Shown one piece after another: positions 11,009 to 20,854 of a stretch of 64,000 bases of DNA. Numbering within the stretch: position 1 is the stretch's first letter; every line of letters starts with the position of its first letter. Source of the stretch: Rhizopus sp. PT2906 (taxonomy: Eukaryota > Mucoromycota > Mucoromycetes > Mucorales > Rhizopodaceae); contig JAMYHX010000195.1 of NCBI GenBank assembly GCA_025529335.1, forward strand, positions 1 through 64,000. The letters are read 5' to 3'. The position numbers were made by a program, and so were the translations under genes. The notes below the pieces were generated by a model, which was not told the DNA's origin, did no database searches, and saw only the letters and a list, made by a program, of their open reading frames with translations.

Positions 11009-11393
11009 TTACTTGATATCTATTGTCATTTCACTCTTTATAGCATCAAATAAGGTAGCTATTTTCTTTAATGATAATGACTCGGTCTCAGAAAAAGGTA
11101 GGATATAGAGTAATTCCTAAGGATATAAATAAAGTGACGCATTGAGCTCAACCATACTTACTTCTATACCTGGTTCTTTAGTCATAAAGATACATGTTTG
11201 TAATTGATTTATAAACTGATAATCGACATGCTTCCATTTCTTTGTCAAAACAAGATCTGAATAGACTTGTTGTGATAGATAAGCATCCATAGGTGACATT
11301 GGTTTTGATTGAATATCCTTGATCTGCTCAACCTTAATATCTATAAAGATCATACACATCTATTTCCTATTCTACCTTGGATTCAAATGACAT
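11009..11393 (-). CDS. 98-residue conserved-looking small protein, function unknown
   Basis: Three minus-strand exons (11393-11376, 11332-11162, 11116-11009), all in phase 0, give 98 residues. The first exon is only six codons (MSFESK). Introns of 43 and 45 bp have GTAGAA and GTAAGT donors. The protein is helical and soluble: MDAYLSQQVYSDLVLTKKW, then FINQLQTCIF, then EELLYILPFSETESLSL and a final helix LKKIATLFDAIKSEM. There is no signal peptide or membrane segment. The even spacing of hydrophobics suggests a real small adaptor or complex subunit, but I cannot name it. The alternative start in the second exon would put MCMIF in place of the first six residues. Confidence 0.6.
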
Positions 11394-11552
11394 GCTTTAT
11401 TATTATTGTTGTAATGATTATTATGAAAAAAAAAAAAAAAAAGAAGGGAAAAAAAAATTAATAGTAAAATAAACGGTACTTTAAAATAACGGTGGTATAG
11501 GATGTGTAATTTACAGTTATCATAAATGCGCAATTGTGTGTAGAATGATGAG

Positions 11553-13532
11553 TTATGCAGCAGGAGCACTGTGACCAATGATAAATCCACAGTAAATCAA
11601 ATCTTCTTCATTAATGTTGGCCAATGAAGATGACATCGATACTCCATCAGGTGATAATAAAAAGCATTCTCTGACGATCAGCACTCGAAGCCTCTCATGT
11701 GAGCTACGACAACCAGCTATATGACAATATGTGTAAGCAACAGAGCGAATGAGTATGATTATTGTTCTCTTACCCAAAGCAGCACGTTCAAACCAATGAA
11801 TGGCCTGTCGTAAATCTATTTCACAGCCAATGCCTCTTTCATAGCAATTACCCAAGTGATACTGTGCAGAGATATGATCTTGTTCTGCTGCTGCCTTAAA
11901 TAATCTGAATGCCTCTTCCAAGTTACGCTCGACTCCTAATCCATGCTGAAAATGCATTCCCAGTTTGTCTAATGCACGTGCATGATTCTGTTCAGCTGCC
12001 TTGCGATACCATTCGACTGCCTTTGTATTGTCTTTTTGTACTCCTATTCCATTGGCGTAACAGAATCCTAAATTACACTGTGCCCACGGGTTATTTTGCT
12101 GAGCTGATTTATGATACCAATAGGCTGCTTGTACAGGATCTTTCTTTAGCCCGATGCCTTCTTCAAAGCAAAAGCCAAGTGAGTTTTGTGCAAGTGCATT
12201 GCCATGTTCAGCACTCTTTTTGAACCACTTCACTGCCTCTGCTTCATCCTTATCAACACCGATACCGTTTCGATAACAGTATCCCAGAGACAGCTGAGCA
12301 GGTGGATGATTTTCTTCTGCACTTAAATAATACCAAAAGAACGACTTTTGCTCATTCACATCAACACCAACACCATTTTGATAGCAGTAACCAAGAGAAT
12401 GATAAGCAAAGATGTTACCTCTTTCTGCAGAGCGTCGATACCATTTGACAGCTTCCTTTTCATTACGTTCTGTGCCAATACCATTCTGATAGCAGAATCC
12501 AAGATTATGTTGGGCTCTGGCGTGACCTTGTAAAGCAGCCTTTCTATACCAGTAAGCACCCAAGACATCATTCTTTTCGACGCCAATGCCATTTTGATAG
12601 CAGTATCCCAAGTTGCATTCAGCCCAGGGATAGCCTTGTTCTGCAGACAGTCTATACCATTTAGCAGCTTCTTCATAATCGACGTTAACGCCGATACCAT
12701 CTTCGTAACAATAGCCAAGTGAGTTCTGACCAAAGGCATTTCCTTGTTCAGCCGACAGTCTGTACCATTTGACTGCCTCGTGCACATCTTTTTCAACACC
12801 AATGCCTTCCTCATAGCAGTATCCAATATTATAAATGGCCACTGTTTCACCTTGACTTGCAGATAGTCTATACCATTTCATTGCTTCAACTTCATCCTTC
12901 TTGACGCCGAAGCCTTCGCCGTAGCAGTATCCGAGGATACCTTGACCACGTGCGTGACCTTGTTCGGCACTTGCCTTATACCAACGAAAGGCAGCATGCT
13001 CATCTTTCTGAAGGGCAATACCGTCATGATAACAAACACCAAGTGCATACTGTGCAGCAGGATGATGATACAACGTGGCTGCTTCCACAATCCATTGGAC
13101 GGCACTCGGCTGATGTCTGACACGTTCTGTCCACTCTTCGGCTTCTGCTCGATCAATCTTTACATTGGGACGTCCATATTTTCTAAGAAAGGCTAATCGT
13201 GCCATACTCAAACCGTCCTGATACCGTTTAGCGGCTAACTGATAATGATACTCGGATTGAACAAAGTCTGTTTCAACACCTATTCCAAACTCATAACAAA
13301 ATCCAAGGATTCCTTCTGATCGTGTGTGTCCAAGAGAAGCTGCTTTGGCATAACAAATAAAAGCTAAATGGTCTGATTTCGTATGTTTGTCTATGCCAAA
13401 TAGATATCGATTTCCTTTTTTATAAAAGTAATCTGCTGTTGTTGTTGTCGTTTTCTTTTTTTTATTTTGTAACTTGATCAAGACTGTCTTTGACCTTGAC
13501 AACAAGTGAGAAAGTGGAAGTAAATGAGGCAT
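11553..13532 (-). CDS. Sel1-repeat (SLR/TPR-like) protein
   Basis: From the ATG at 13532 (MPHLLPLSHLLSRS) the gene reads through about 14 Sel1-like repeats of 36 residues, nearly perfect in the middle. Each carries a core like LGYCYxxGIGVxxDxxEAxKWYRxSAEQGN. Such solenoids are protein-interaction scaffolds, seen in chitin-synthase activators (Skt5/Chs4) and ER-degradation factors. A longer start at 13589 would add a poly-Phe run encoded by an A tract and is unlikely. Near the 3' end a 57-bp GTAAGA...ATATAG intron (11773-11717) interrupts the frame harmlessly: it has no stop and is a multiple of three, so retention would insert 19 residues. Spliced length is about 640. The tail after the repeats (LANINEEDLIYCGFIIG) is unlike the repeats. 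The role cannot be pinned down from sequence. Confidence 0.88.
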   Translation of the reverse strand: MPHLLPLSHLLSRSKTVLIKLQNKKKKTTTTTADYFYKKGNRYLFGIDKHTKSDHLAFICYAKAASLGHTRSEGILGFCYEFGIGVETDFVQSEYHYQLAAKRYQDGLSMARLAFLRKYGRPNVKIDRAEAEEWTERVRHQPSAVQWIVEAATLYHHPAAQYALGVCYHDGIALQKDEHAAFRWYKASAEQGHARGQGILGYCYGEGFGVKKDEVEAMKWYRLSASQGETVAIYNIGYCYEEGIGVEKDVHEAVKWYRLSAEQGNAFGQNSLGYCYEDGIGVNVDYEEAAKWYRLSAEQGYPWAECNLGYCYQNGIGVEKNDVLGAYWYRKAALQGHARAQHNLGFCYQNGIGTERNEKEAVKWYRRSAERGNIFAYHSLGYCYQNGVGVDVNEQKSFFWYYLSAEENHPPAQLSLGYCYRNGIGVDKDEAEAVKWFKKSAEHGNALAQNSLGFCFEEGIGLKKDPVQAAYWYHKSAQQNNPWAQCNLGFCYANGIGVQKDNTKAVEWYRKAAEQNHARALDKLGMHFQHGLGVERNLEEAFRLFKAAAEQDHISAQYHLGNCYERGIGCEIDLRQAIHWFERAALGKRTIIILIRSVAYTYCHIAGCRSSHERLRVLIVRECFLLSPDGVSMSSSLANINEEDLIYCGFIIGHSAPAA

Positions 13533-13589
13533 TCTTTTAATTAAAAGAAGAGCAAAGAAAAAAAGAAAAAAAAAAAAAATAAAACCCAC

Positions 13590-13913
13590 GCAACCAGAGA
13601 AACACCTTTTGGAACCACAAAAAGAAACAATAAGCGGGGGGTGAAAAGCCTGAACAGGTACAAATTGAAATTTATAATGAAAAAAAAATGGTCTTATGTG
13701 ATCTAGAAAGAGCTTTTAGGTTTACCTTTTCTCCCTTCCCTTTTATCTTTATTACTCTGTATAAGAATAAAGATGTTACTGCACCTGGTTGAGATGGAGA
13801 TAGATTGAAAAGGAGAGAAAAAGAGGATAAGGAGAAAGGGGGGAGGAGACATTCAAGCAGACGAAATTAAAATAGTTACACACGTGATATGGACTATAAA
13901 TAACCTTATTTTA
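13590..13913. other. Intergenic, promoter of Sel1 gene / 3' end of GGPP synthase gene
   Basis: Purine-rich DNA with a GAGAGAAAAAGAGGATAAGGAG stretch and a GGGGGG run. I see no gene. Confidence 0.5.
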
Positions 13914-15211
13914 TTAGATGGAACTAAACAAGATAGCATCGTTCTCTTCTTCCTTGACACTCAAAGCATCCAATATTCTCTCTAACATCTTGTTGCCTCC
14001 CAAAGAAGCGATTTCATTTCTGGCTTCTTTTTCCAAGACAGATAGGAAACGTCGACAGTAAGCAAAGGTGTTTGTCTTTTCTAGCAATTGAAGGGCAAAC
14101 TGCTTTAGTTCAACCGAATTACTACGTTGCTTGAGAATATTGAGTAATTGACGGTTAGAAGGGTCGGTACGAATAGAATGGATGATGGGGAAAGAGAATT
14201 TTCCTTCAGTCAAGTCTTCACAGAAACCTTTATTATCAGCATACTGGGAGCATGACGATGAGTTTCAAAAGGTATTGTTGCTGTTATTATTTTGCTTACC
14301 TGCTTTGATTGCAAGTTCATGTAATCATCTCGTACTTGGAAATGGATACCAATTTTGCTTACTAGGCCAGTGTAGTCACTAATAAAGTATGAATGACCTT
14401 TCATTTATTAGCTACACCACTTACACTGTCGATTGACTGGCTTCTTGCATCAATTTGACAGCCAATCTCAAGAGACCACCCGTTTCTGCAAAAGGGAGAG
14501 TTACTACTTTTTTGTTTTTGTTTTTTTTTCTTGATACTTACTGTCATTTACCATATCAAGAAATTCCTTCTCTGTGGGACAAGTCAAAGTGTCTCTCCAG
14601 AACAATTCCATGCCTTGACAAGTTTGTTATAAATTGGATTAATATACGCCCTTTAATTACCTTGTCCACGATGTAAATTGATCAATTCTTCAGTATAAAT
14701 ATCAATCATCTTGGGCTTGTTTAATTTAGTGAGTTCAGATAATGCAACAAAGTAAACATAGTTTGCACAGTTGATTGTCTGAGGAACACCATAAATGTGA
14801 TGCGCAGCAGGCACTCCTCGACGGAGCACAGAGTCATCTTCAACATCATCAATCCTATATACACAACATGTTATTCGTGACCTAAGCTTCCTGAGCTTGA
14901 ACTTACAATAAACTGGCACTGTGAAGCATTTCGATGACTTTTGTGATGACTTTTAAATCTTCTTTGGGTACTTGTAACCATGCATCAAATGCTTCAATCA
15001 TCTTGGAACGTATGTCTTTACCAGGATTAGCGCATAGATAACGAAATGGTTCAAGAAGGATCTATTCATGAAAGTTTAGAACAACAAGTCAACCTGTTTT
15101 TTTTATTACATCTTCTTGAGGCTTGTCAATAGATTCAAGACCATTTTGTTGTCTTTCAAGAGAAAGAACTGTGTTTTTTAAACCGTTTGTAGTTGTTGTG
15201 AATGTGAGCAT
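13914..15211 (-). CDS. Geranylgeranyl diphosphate synthase (carG-like)
   Basis: Seven exons (15211-15110, 15061-14907, 14854-14661, 14613-14542, 14485-14425, 14378-14300, 14243-13914) give 330 residues. All joins keep the frame. The trans-prenyltransferase signatures are present: the first Asp-rich motif LLIDDVEDDSVLRRG with AHHIYGVPQT after it, the LINLHRGQG helix, and the second motif FQVRDDYMNL followed by KGFCEDLTEGKFSFP. The enzyme condenses IPP with FPP (or shorter allylic diphosphates) to the C20 GGPP, which feeds carotenoids, trisporic-acid sex hormones and protein geranylgeranylation. Residues before DDxxD match the GGPPS rather than FPPS pattern. No phytoene synthase or dehydrogenase gene is in the window. 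Highly similar in layout to Mucor carG by recollection of the family. Confidence 0.93.
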
Positions 15212-15438
15212 AATTTACGATGTATAAAATGAAAAGAAATAAGGATAAAAAGAATAAAGGGGGTTTGCTTTTATATTTGATGAGAAGGAACCATCTTGAA
15301 CGTAAGACAAGCCAAGTGAACAAAAGCGAGTCTTTTGAATTTGCCTTTTTTGTTACACCCCCTATTTTTTGCTCTCTTTCTTGGTTGTACTCCTTGGACA
15401 AACAGGAGTAAGAAAAAAATATTCTAAACTGTCTCTCT

Positions 15439-18027
15439 TTATTTATTTTCTGCGAATGTCACCAGACTCTTATTTTCTCCAACCAAGTCGCCTACATTAT
15501 ACAACACTTGATCAATTGTACCGGACACAGGTGCCTTAATGACGTGCTCCATCTTCATGGCTTCCAAGACCATCAGAGCAGCACCCTTCTCAATCACTTG
15601 TCCTGGCTTGACTAATACTTGCGAAATCTTGCATGGCATGGGAGTCTTTACGGATCCTGCAGCGGAAGCTCCATGAACGATAGCAGATAAATAGTTAGGT
15701 GTAGGAATTTGGAAGGTCGTGCGACCGGACTAATAAGCTGGATTTAGAGTTAAGGTTTTGATGCAAAGAAAAACAACAACTGACCTCGTCAAAGACAACA
15801 ACATTTTCATTGTGTAATACTACATTACTCTTGACCTGTTTGTTATCAATGCATGAGACAAGTAAGCCTTCTTGATCAAAGTGGCTCTCGACAGCGGTAA
15901 ACTTCTTGATGGACTCGTTGCCCTTCTTTACTTCAAGATCAACCAGTTCTGGTTTCTGGGCATTGGCAGAGACAACAATGTCATAAGATTCATCATTAAA
16001 TGTGAATGAGAATGTCTTGCTGTTGATATTGTTTAATCGGAAAGCATTAGGAAGTGTATTCCAAGGACTGTAGGGATCTAAAATGACAAAGTTTAATAGG
16101 GGGTCAGTGTTATTATTATTAAACTTACCAGAAGTGGATTTCTTGACAGTCTCGATTTCCTTGAGTCGAAGTGCATTTGCTGCTAATGCAAGCGTTGTTG
16201 GATCGGGTGCTTGCATTTCCTTAAAGAGATCTTTTTCGTATTGCTGCAAGAAAAAATGATCATGAGAAGATGATCATATTAAATGCATCTTTCTTTACCT
16301 GTATAAAGCCAGTTTCTACTTCACCCTTGATAAACTCTGGATGTTCACACACAGTCTTGATAAAGGAAATGTTTGTGTTCAATCCCACAATCTGGTACTG
16401 TTCCAAGGCACGACGGAATCGACGGAGCGCGTCATTTCGATTTTCACCATGAACGACAAGTTTGGAGATCATGGGATCATAATGAACGCTGATTTGATCG
16501 CCTTGGATAAAGCCAGTCTCAAGTCGAAGATTTGCACTTGGTTCAGGAGTACGTACGCTAAAGAGTGGTCCTGTATCAGGGAGGAAATGACTAAAAAGGG
16601 GGAATAACAAAAAGAGAAAGAAAATATTAAAAATCATAATCCCTTTTTTCTCCTTTTTTTTGTGTGAGCTTACTTTCTAGGATTTTCAGCATACACACGG
16701 GCCTCAAAGGCGTGTCCGGTAAGACGAAGTTGGTCTTGCGTCATTGGCAATGGATTACCAGCGGCAACTTCCAATTGCCAGCGTACCAAATCAGTCTGTG
16801 TGACCATTTCAGTAACTGGATGCTCTACTTGGAGACGAGTATTCATTTCCATAAAGTAAAATTGCTTATCGACATTGTCCATAATAAATTCTACAGTGCC
16901 TGCATTTTCATAGTTCACAGCGCGTGCAGCAGCGACAGCCTTGGCGCCTAATTGAGCACGGAGCTCCTCGGAGAGACCAGGTGCAGGTGCTTCTTCAATC
17001 ACCTTTTGGTGACGTCTTTGTACAGAACAATCACGCTCAAATAGATGAACCACATTTCCTAGCTTATCAGCAAATACTTGGACTTCAACGTGACGGGGTC
17101 TTTCCAAGTATTTTTCGACCAACACCTTGTCGTCACCAAAGGACTTTATGGATTCACGCTTGGAGGATTCGAGCATTTCCTCAAATTCTGCAGGTGAACG
17201 AACGATACGCATACCTTTACCACCACCGCCTTTAACGGCCTTGATGAGGACAGGATACCCGATCTTGTCGGCTTGTTCCTTCAGGAACTTGACGTCTTGG
17301 TTCTCACCGTGATAACCAGGGACAACAGGCACACCTGCCTTCTCCATAATAAATTTGGATTCACTGCAAATCCCCATTAGTTATTTTTGCTATTTCTCGG
17401 GAGATTTTTTTTTACCTCTTCGAACCCATGGAACGCATAGCATCACCAGAAGGACCGATGAATTCAATACCTGAATCTGTAACAAGATCGGCAAATTCGG
17501 CGTTTTCAGACAAAAAGCCATAACCAGGGTGAATGGCTTGAGCGCCCGTCATCTTGGCTACTTGTAAAATCTTATCCATTCGAAGATAACTTTCAGCAGA
17601 CGCGGCAGGGCCAATCAAAAATGCTTCATCAGCCTAAGAAAGAAACAGTTCATTTTCTGTATAGACACACACGATATGCTCTCTCTATCTCTAATTTACC
17701 ATTTTGACGTGTTGAGCATATGTATCTGGTTCACTGTAGACAGCTACAGTTTTGATACCAAGGTCTTTGGCAGTTCGCATCACACGAAGAGCAATTTCAC
17801 CTCTTTAAACCCTCATTAATGACTCGCTTTCCTTTATGGTTTATTAATTTACCTGTTGGCAATCAAAATCTTTTCAAAAAGAGGCTTTCGATCTTTTTAT
17901 AATGTTATTTTTTTTTCTATTTTCTATTTTATTCTTAAAGTTTACCTTTTAACGTGGAGTAAAGACATCCTCTAGCGGAGTTAGGATACCGACGCAGCAA
18001 GGAAACCTTTGTCAGGGACAAGAGCAT
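15439..18027 (-). CDS. 3-methylcrotonyl-CoA carboxylase alpha (biotin-carrying) subunit, mitochondrial
   Basis: Nine exons (18027-17946, 17892-17853, 17802-17700, 17633-17416, 17363-16674, 16590-16299, 16243-16129, 16077-15785, 15729-15439) encode 707 residues. The first exon is a typical mitochondrial presequence (MLLSLTKVSLLRRYPNSARG). Next is the biotin-carboxylase domain: KILIANRGEIALR, HPGYGFLSENAEFA, the ATP-grasp glycine loop KAVKGGGGKGMRI, RHVEVQVFAD and MNTRLQVEHPVTE. The C-terminus is the biotinyl domain with the lysine of EAMKMEH. With the beta subunit (not here) it carboxylates 3-methylcrotonyl-CoA in leucine breakdown. The region between the two domains (residues about 460-610) fits MCC better than propionyl-CoA or pyruvate carboxylases, which are longer or carry a carboxyltransferase domain. 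The 51-bp intron 16128-16078 is stop-free and a multiple of three. Confidence 0.9.
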
Positions 18028-18423
18028 GAGCACAAAAGATAAAGATGAAAAAGAGAAAAAAGAAAGAAAAAAAGATGAAAAAGAAGTGATAAAGTTGATC
18101 TTGGGAATACTTTATTGTGTAAACCAAAGTCGTGGGAAAATTGGTGGGAGAAATGAAGTGTTCGTGCCTCAGCGTGTGGAGCTCTTGACTGTGACTTCTT
18201 GACAGTCTGCATTTAGTCTCAGCTTCAATTCACAGAGGGCAGTTTATGCATGCTGTAACTGATGTTTACTTTGATCTTGATTGATTCTCGTGATTTAAGT
18301 ATTTTATACAGTTGTTTATGTTGTATTATTTCTCTCTTTCTTCCACTTTATTAATTTTTTTTGAAATCACTGAGATAACTCTTTTACCCATTTCTCTTTT
18401 TTTCGTTGCTTTTGTTACTTATC
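18028..18423. promoter_or_regulatory. Bidirectional upstream region (MCC alpha / coiled-coil gene)
   Basis: Head-to-head genes start at 18027 (minus) and 18424 (plus). The interval contains a TTTATACA element near 18303 and C/T-rich tracts before the plus-strand ATG. An open frame on the minus strand (18212-18012) overlaps the carboxylase start out of frame and looks like 5' UTR. Confidence 0.4.
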
Positions 18424-19224
18424 ATGAATACTGTCGAATTATTAGAGACTATTGCTAATTTACGTCTTGAAAAGGATCAGCTATTAAAAGAAAAAGAAGA
18501 AAGAGAACATGAGATAGAGATGTTGGAAGATATGAACAAGAAGGTACACTATATCCTCGATAAAAATATGAACCTCATTATGATCATAGCTTGTGCACTT
18601 ACTGGGGGTAAAATCTGAAGGAGGGATTGATTTAGAAACAATACAAGCAGAGCTCCGTAAAAGGGATGAATATATTGAAGAATTGAAAGAAACTGTCACA
18701 AAGATGCAGCAAGAGAATACGTTGCTTTTAAAAAAGAATGAGCAGATGCCACTAGGCTATGAAAATCAAATAAATAAGCTTACTGAACAAAACAAAGAAA
18801 AAGACAAGAAAATGGCAGCACTAGAAGACCGTTACAAGGACCTGAAGCGTACATTTCGTTTTGTCCGAGAGCAATTAAAACTGAAAGAAAAGGAAGTGAA
18901 AGTAAGTGAAAAACTAGAGAAAAAACGTGTATAATGTAAGGTTTGTTCTTTTTGACAAGGAATGGAACGAACACAAGGCTCTTGGATGTTTTGCAGACCT
19001 AAATAGTGTTCAAGATATGATGAACAACCTGGATGATTTGCTGATACAAAAGCGTGAATATGCGGTAAATCAATATAAGAAACAGTGTCATATATCTAAC
19101 ACGATAACTACAGGCAGCCATTGACTCACAAAAACAAGCGTTTAAAGCAGTAGTAGAGGAGTTTACTAAAATGACTATATGGCATGAAACAGAATTGAGG
19201 CTGGAAAGGCAAGGACGATACTGA
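18424..19224 (+). CDS. 215-residue coiled-coil protein, function unknown
   Basis: Four phase-0 exons (18424-18543, 18590-18901, 18960-19064, 19114-19224). The first 140 residues are a heptad-rich coiled coil (LLETIANLRLEKDQLLKEKE; ELKETVTKMQQENTLLL), followed by a hinge (WNEHKALGCFADLNSVQDMM) and a second helical stretch ending in ELRLERQGRY. The introns have good signals, including a TATCTAACACG branch point in the last. There is no membrane segment or known domain. Size and shape fit structural or kinetochore/cytoskeletal adaptors, but I cannot assign one. Confidence 0.7.
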
Positions 19225-19526
19225 TATCTACAGCAAGCACTAAGCTGGGGCACTTATGATACCCTTTTTCTTAACGATATAAATAAATATCCCATCATTA
19301 CTATTCCCATCTATACGTCTTTTCATAAGGGGTCCAGTTCCTGGCCATTATCGACATTCTTACTCAAAAATACAAAACAAGTGGCATGAGAACCTTCAAA
19401 AAACACACATGTCAACATCGTTGATTTTTTTTTTTACTCTGCTTTTAATCCTTGTTTTCTGAAACTATTTATAATGATGCCAATATTAAAAGTAAGAGTA
19501 ATAAATGAATCCTCGGCAGTAATAGC
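19225..19526. other. Convergent 3' intergenic region, nothing seen
   Basis: This lies between the ends of the coiled-coil gene (plus) and TMA7 (minus). It contains only AT-rich UTR-like DNA. Confidence 0.5.
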
Positions 19527-19880
19527 TTATTTCTTTCCAGACTTCTTAATACCCCCACTCACTTGTAGATATAAGGTGAGTTTCTATTGAATTAGATTTA
19601 CGCATTTTACTTACATAAAGGACCCTTTCCTGCAGCCTTTTGTTGTAATTCCTTTAATTTCTTGGCTTCTTCTTGTTGCTTCTTCTTAAAGGCAAGGTCT
19701 TCCTATAGAATCATAAAGGTTAAAGAACAAAATCAATGAGATCAATCATTATCATACATCATCTAAATCTGAGTTTTGCTTCTTTGGCTTCTTAAGAGGC
19801 TTAAGTTTTCCACCTAAATAGATCGTAAGTATGTTACTTTTTTTAACAAGAGTGTCTTTCCTACCTTGTCTTCCGGACAT
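19527..19880 (-). CDS. TMA7: Translation machinery-associated protein TMA7
   Basis: Four tiny exons (19880-19865, 19813-19758, 19702-19615, 19561-19527) encode exactly 64 residues, the length of human TMA7/CCDC72. The signatures are all there: MSGRQGGKLKPLKKPKK, an acidic step SDLDDEDLAFKKK, the helix QQEEAKKLKELQQKA, and the end GKGPLLSGGIKKSGKK. The protein is a ribosome-associated, intrinsically disordered factor of unclear function. Three introns in a 195-nt reading frame and a 16-nt first exon explain why simple ORF calling misses it. The shared upstream region with the secreted-protein gene at 20208 is 327 bp. Confidence 0.9.
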
Positions 19881-20207
19881 GTTTTGTGTAAAGATTTCAG
19901 CAAACGCAGAGTTGCAAACAAAAAAAATTCTTTGCTTGCATCATTCAAAGACCGCACTGTGCGTCACAAAATGGAGGGGCCTGGAAGAACTGAGAGAGAG
20001 AAAGCGAGACAACCACGATCAATATTCAACAATAGGGAATGAGCAATCAAAACGTCAAATCTCCAAGACCATAGTGATGTATTCATATAGTTGCTTCGCA
20101 ACAAATTGAAAAGTGGCATCAGAAATCGAAAAAGGAAACGCACATGATATTTATTTCAATAGATTTGTTTTTTTTATTAAATAAACAAGCCACAAGGCCA
20201 TATTCTG
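19881..20207. other. Upstream region between TMA7 (minus) and small secreted protein (plus)
   Basis: Nothing beyond promoter-like AT-rich DNA is seen. A 92-codon plus-strand frame crosses here (19831-20109) but overlaps TMA7 exon 1 antisense and has no supporting features. Confidence 0.4.
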
Positions 20208-20489
20208 ATGAAAATGATATCATTATTACTGCTGGTTACAATTATATTTGGTATTTATATCAGTATAGGATCGGCAATGGACTATAAGAGCGATAGTAAT
20301 ATAGACTATTTTTTATAAAATTACATCATTAAGTTACCCACAACTTGATTTTCAGTTAGTAAAAAACCAATCGAGCAACTTTATTTGGAAAAATGTAAAA
20401 ATTTCGAGTTAAGCGCTCTATGTCAAATTCCAGTTATCGGTCATTTAAACCTGATAACTGTGCCGAATGAGTTGCAAGAAATAGATTGA
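20208..20489 (+). CDS. Spliced small secreted protein, 73 residues
   Basis: Exon 1 (20208-20295) encodes a strong signal peptide: MKM, then SLLLLVTIIFGIYIS and a likely cleavage after IGSA. A 60-bp intron (GTAATA...TTTTCAG) joins in phase 1 to exon 2 (20356-20489), which gives about 50 mature residues with two cysteines (LEKCKNF and SALCQIPV) and ends EIDstop. A single disulfide is possible. I do not recognise the family; effector-like or signalling secreted peptides are common in fungi, but function is unknown. The model depends on one intron that keeps the frame and on the signal peptide. Transcript evidence would decide. Confidence 0.45.
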
Positions 20490-20854
20490 CTGTCCAAGCA
20501 CCCATTCTTTAAGCGTGTCCTTTACACACACTTACAAGAGGGTCGGTAGAGTCAAATATATATAATCTATCGCACTCGGATAGTGTTGGCCCGGGTGGAA
20601 TCAATCATTCATACGTCAGAATCATGCTACACTATGTAATGATAAAGTCAAAAGTTGTTGCCTCTTTTCACAAACCTGCTTCTAACCCCCCAACATATCA
20701 AAAGAGCCAAAAAAAGAGATTTCTTCTCGGTGTGTAACCGTTTTTGGCTTTCGTATTTGTCTTGCTTTTGGGGGGAGGAAAGAATAAAAAAACACTTGCG
20801 TTAGTTTTTTTTTCATTTATTTTTCTTAATCGTATACTTTTTATTTTCATCTTT
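20490..20854. other. Upstream region of RhoGEF gene
   Basis: A TATATATAATCTATC element is near 20557 and long T tracts precede the ATG at 20855. Nothing else is recognisable. Confidence 0.4.

Noticed and set aside
13533..13589. N-terminal extension of the Sel1 protein (poly-Phe)
   Set aside because: Encoded by an A-rich tract typical of a leader; the next ATG gives a sensible protein. Similar extensions at 4859-4933 and 20744-20854 were rejected for the same reason.
11553..18027. Isoprenoid or leucine-catabolism gene cluster
   Set aside because: Only one gene of each pathway is present and the neighbours are unrelated; eukaryotic scatter explains the order.
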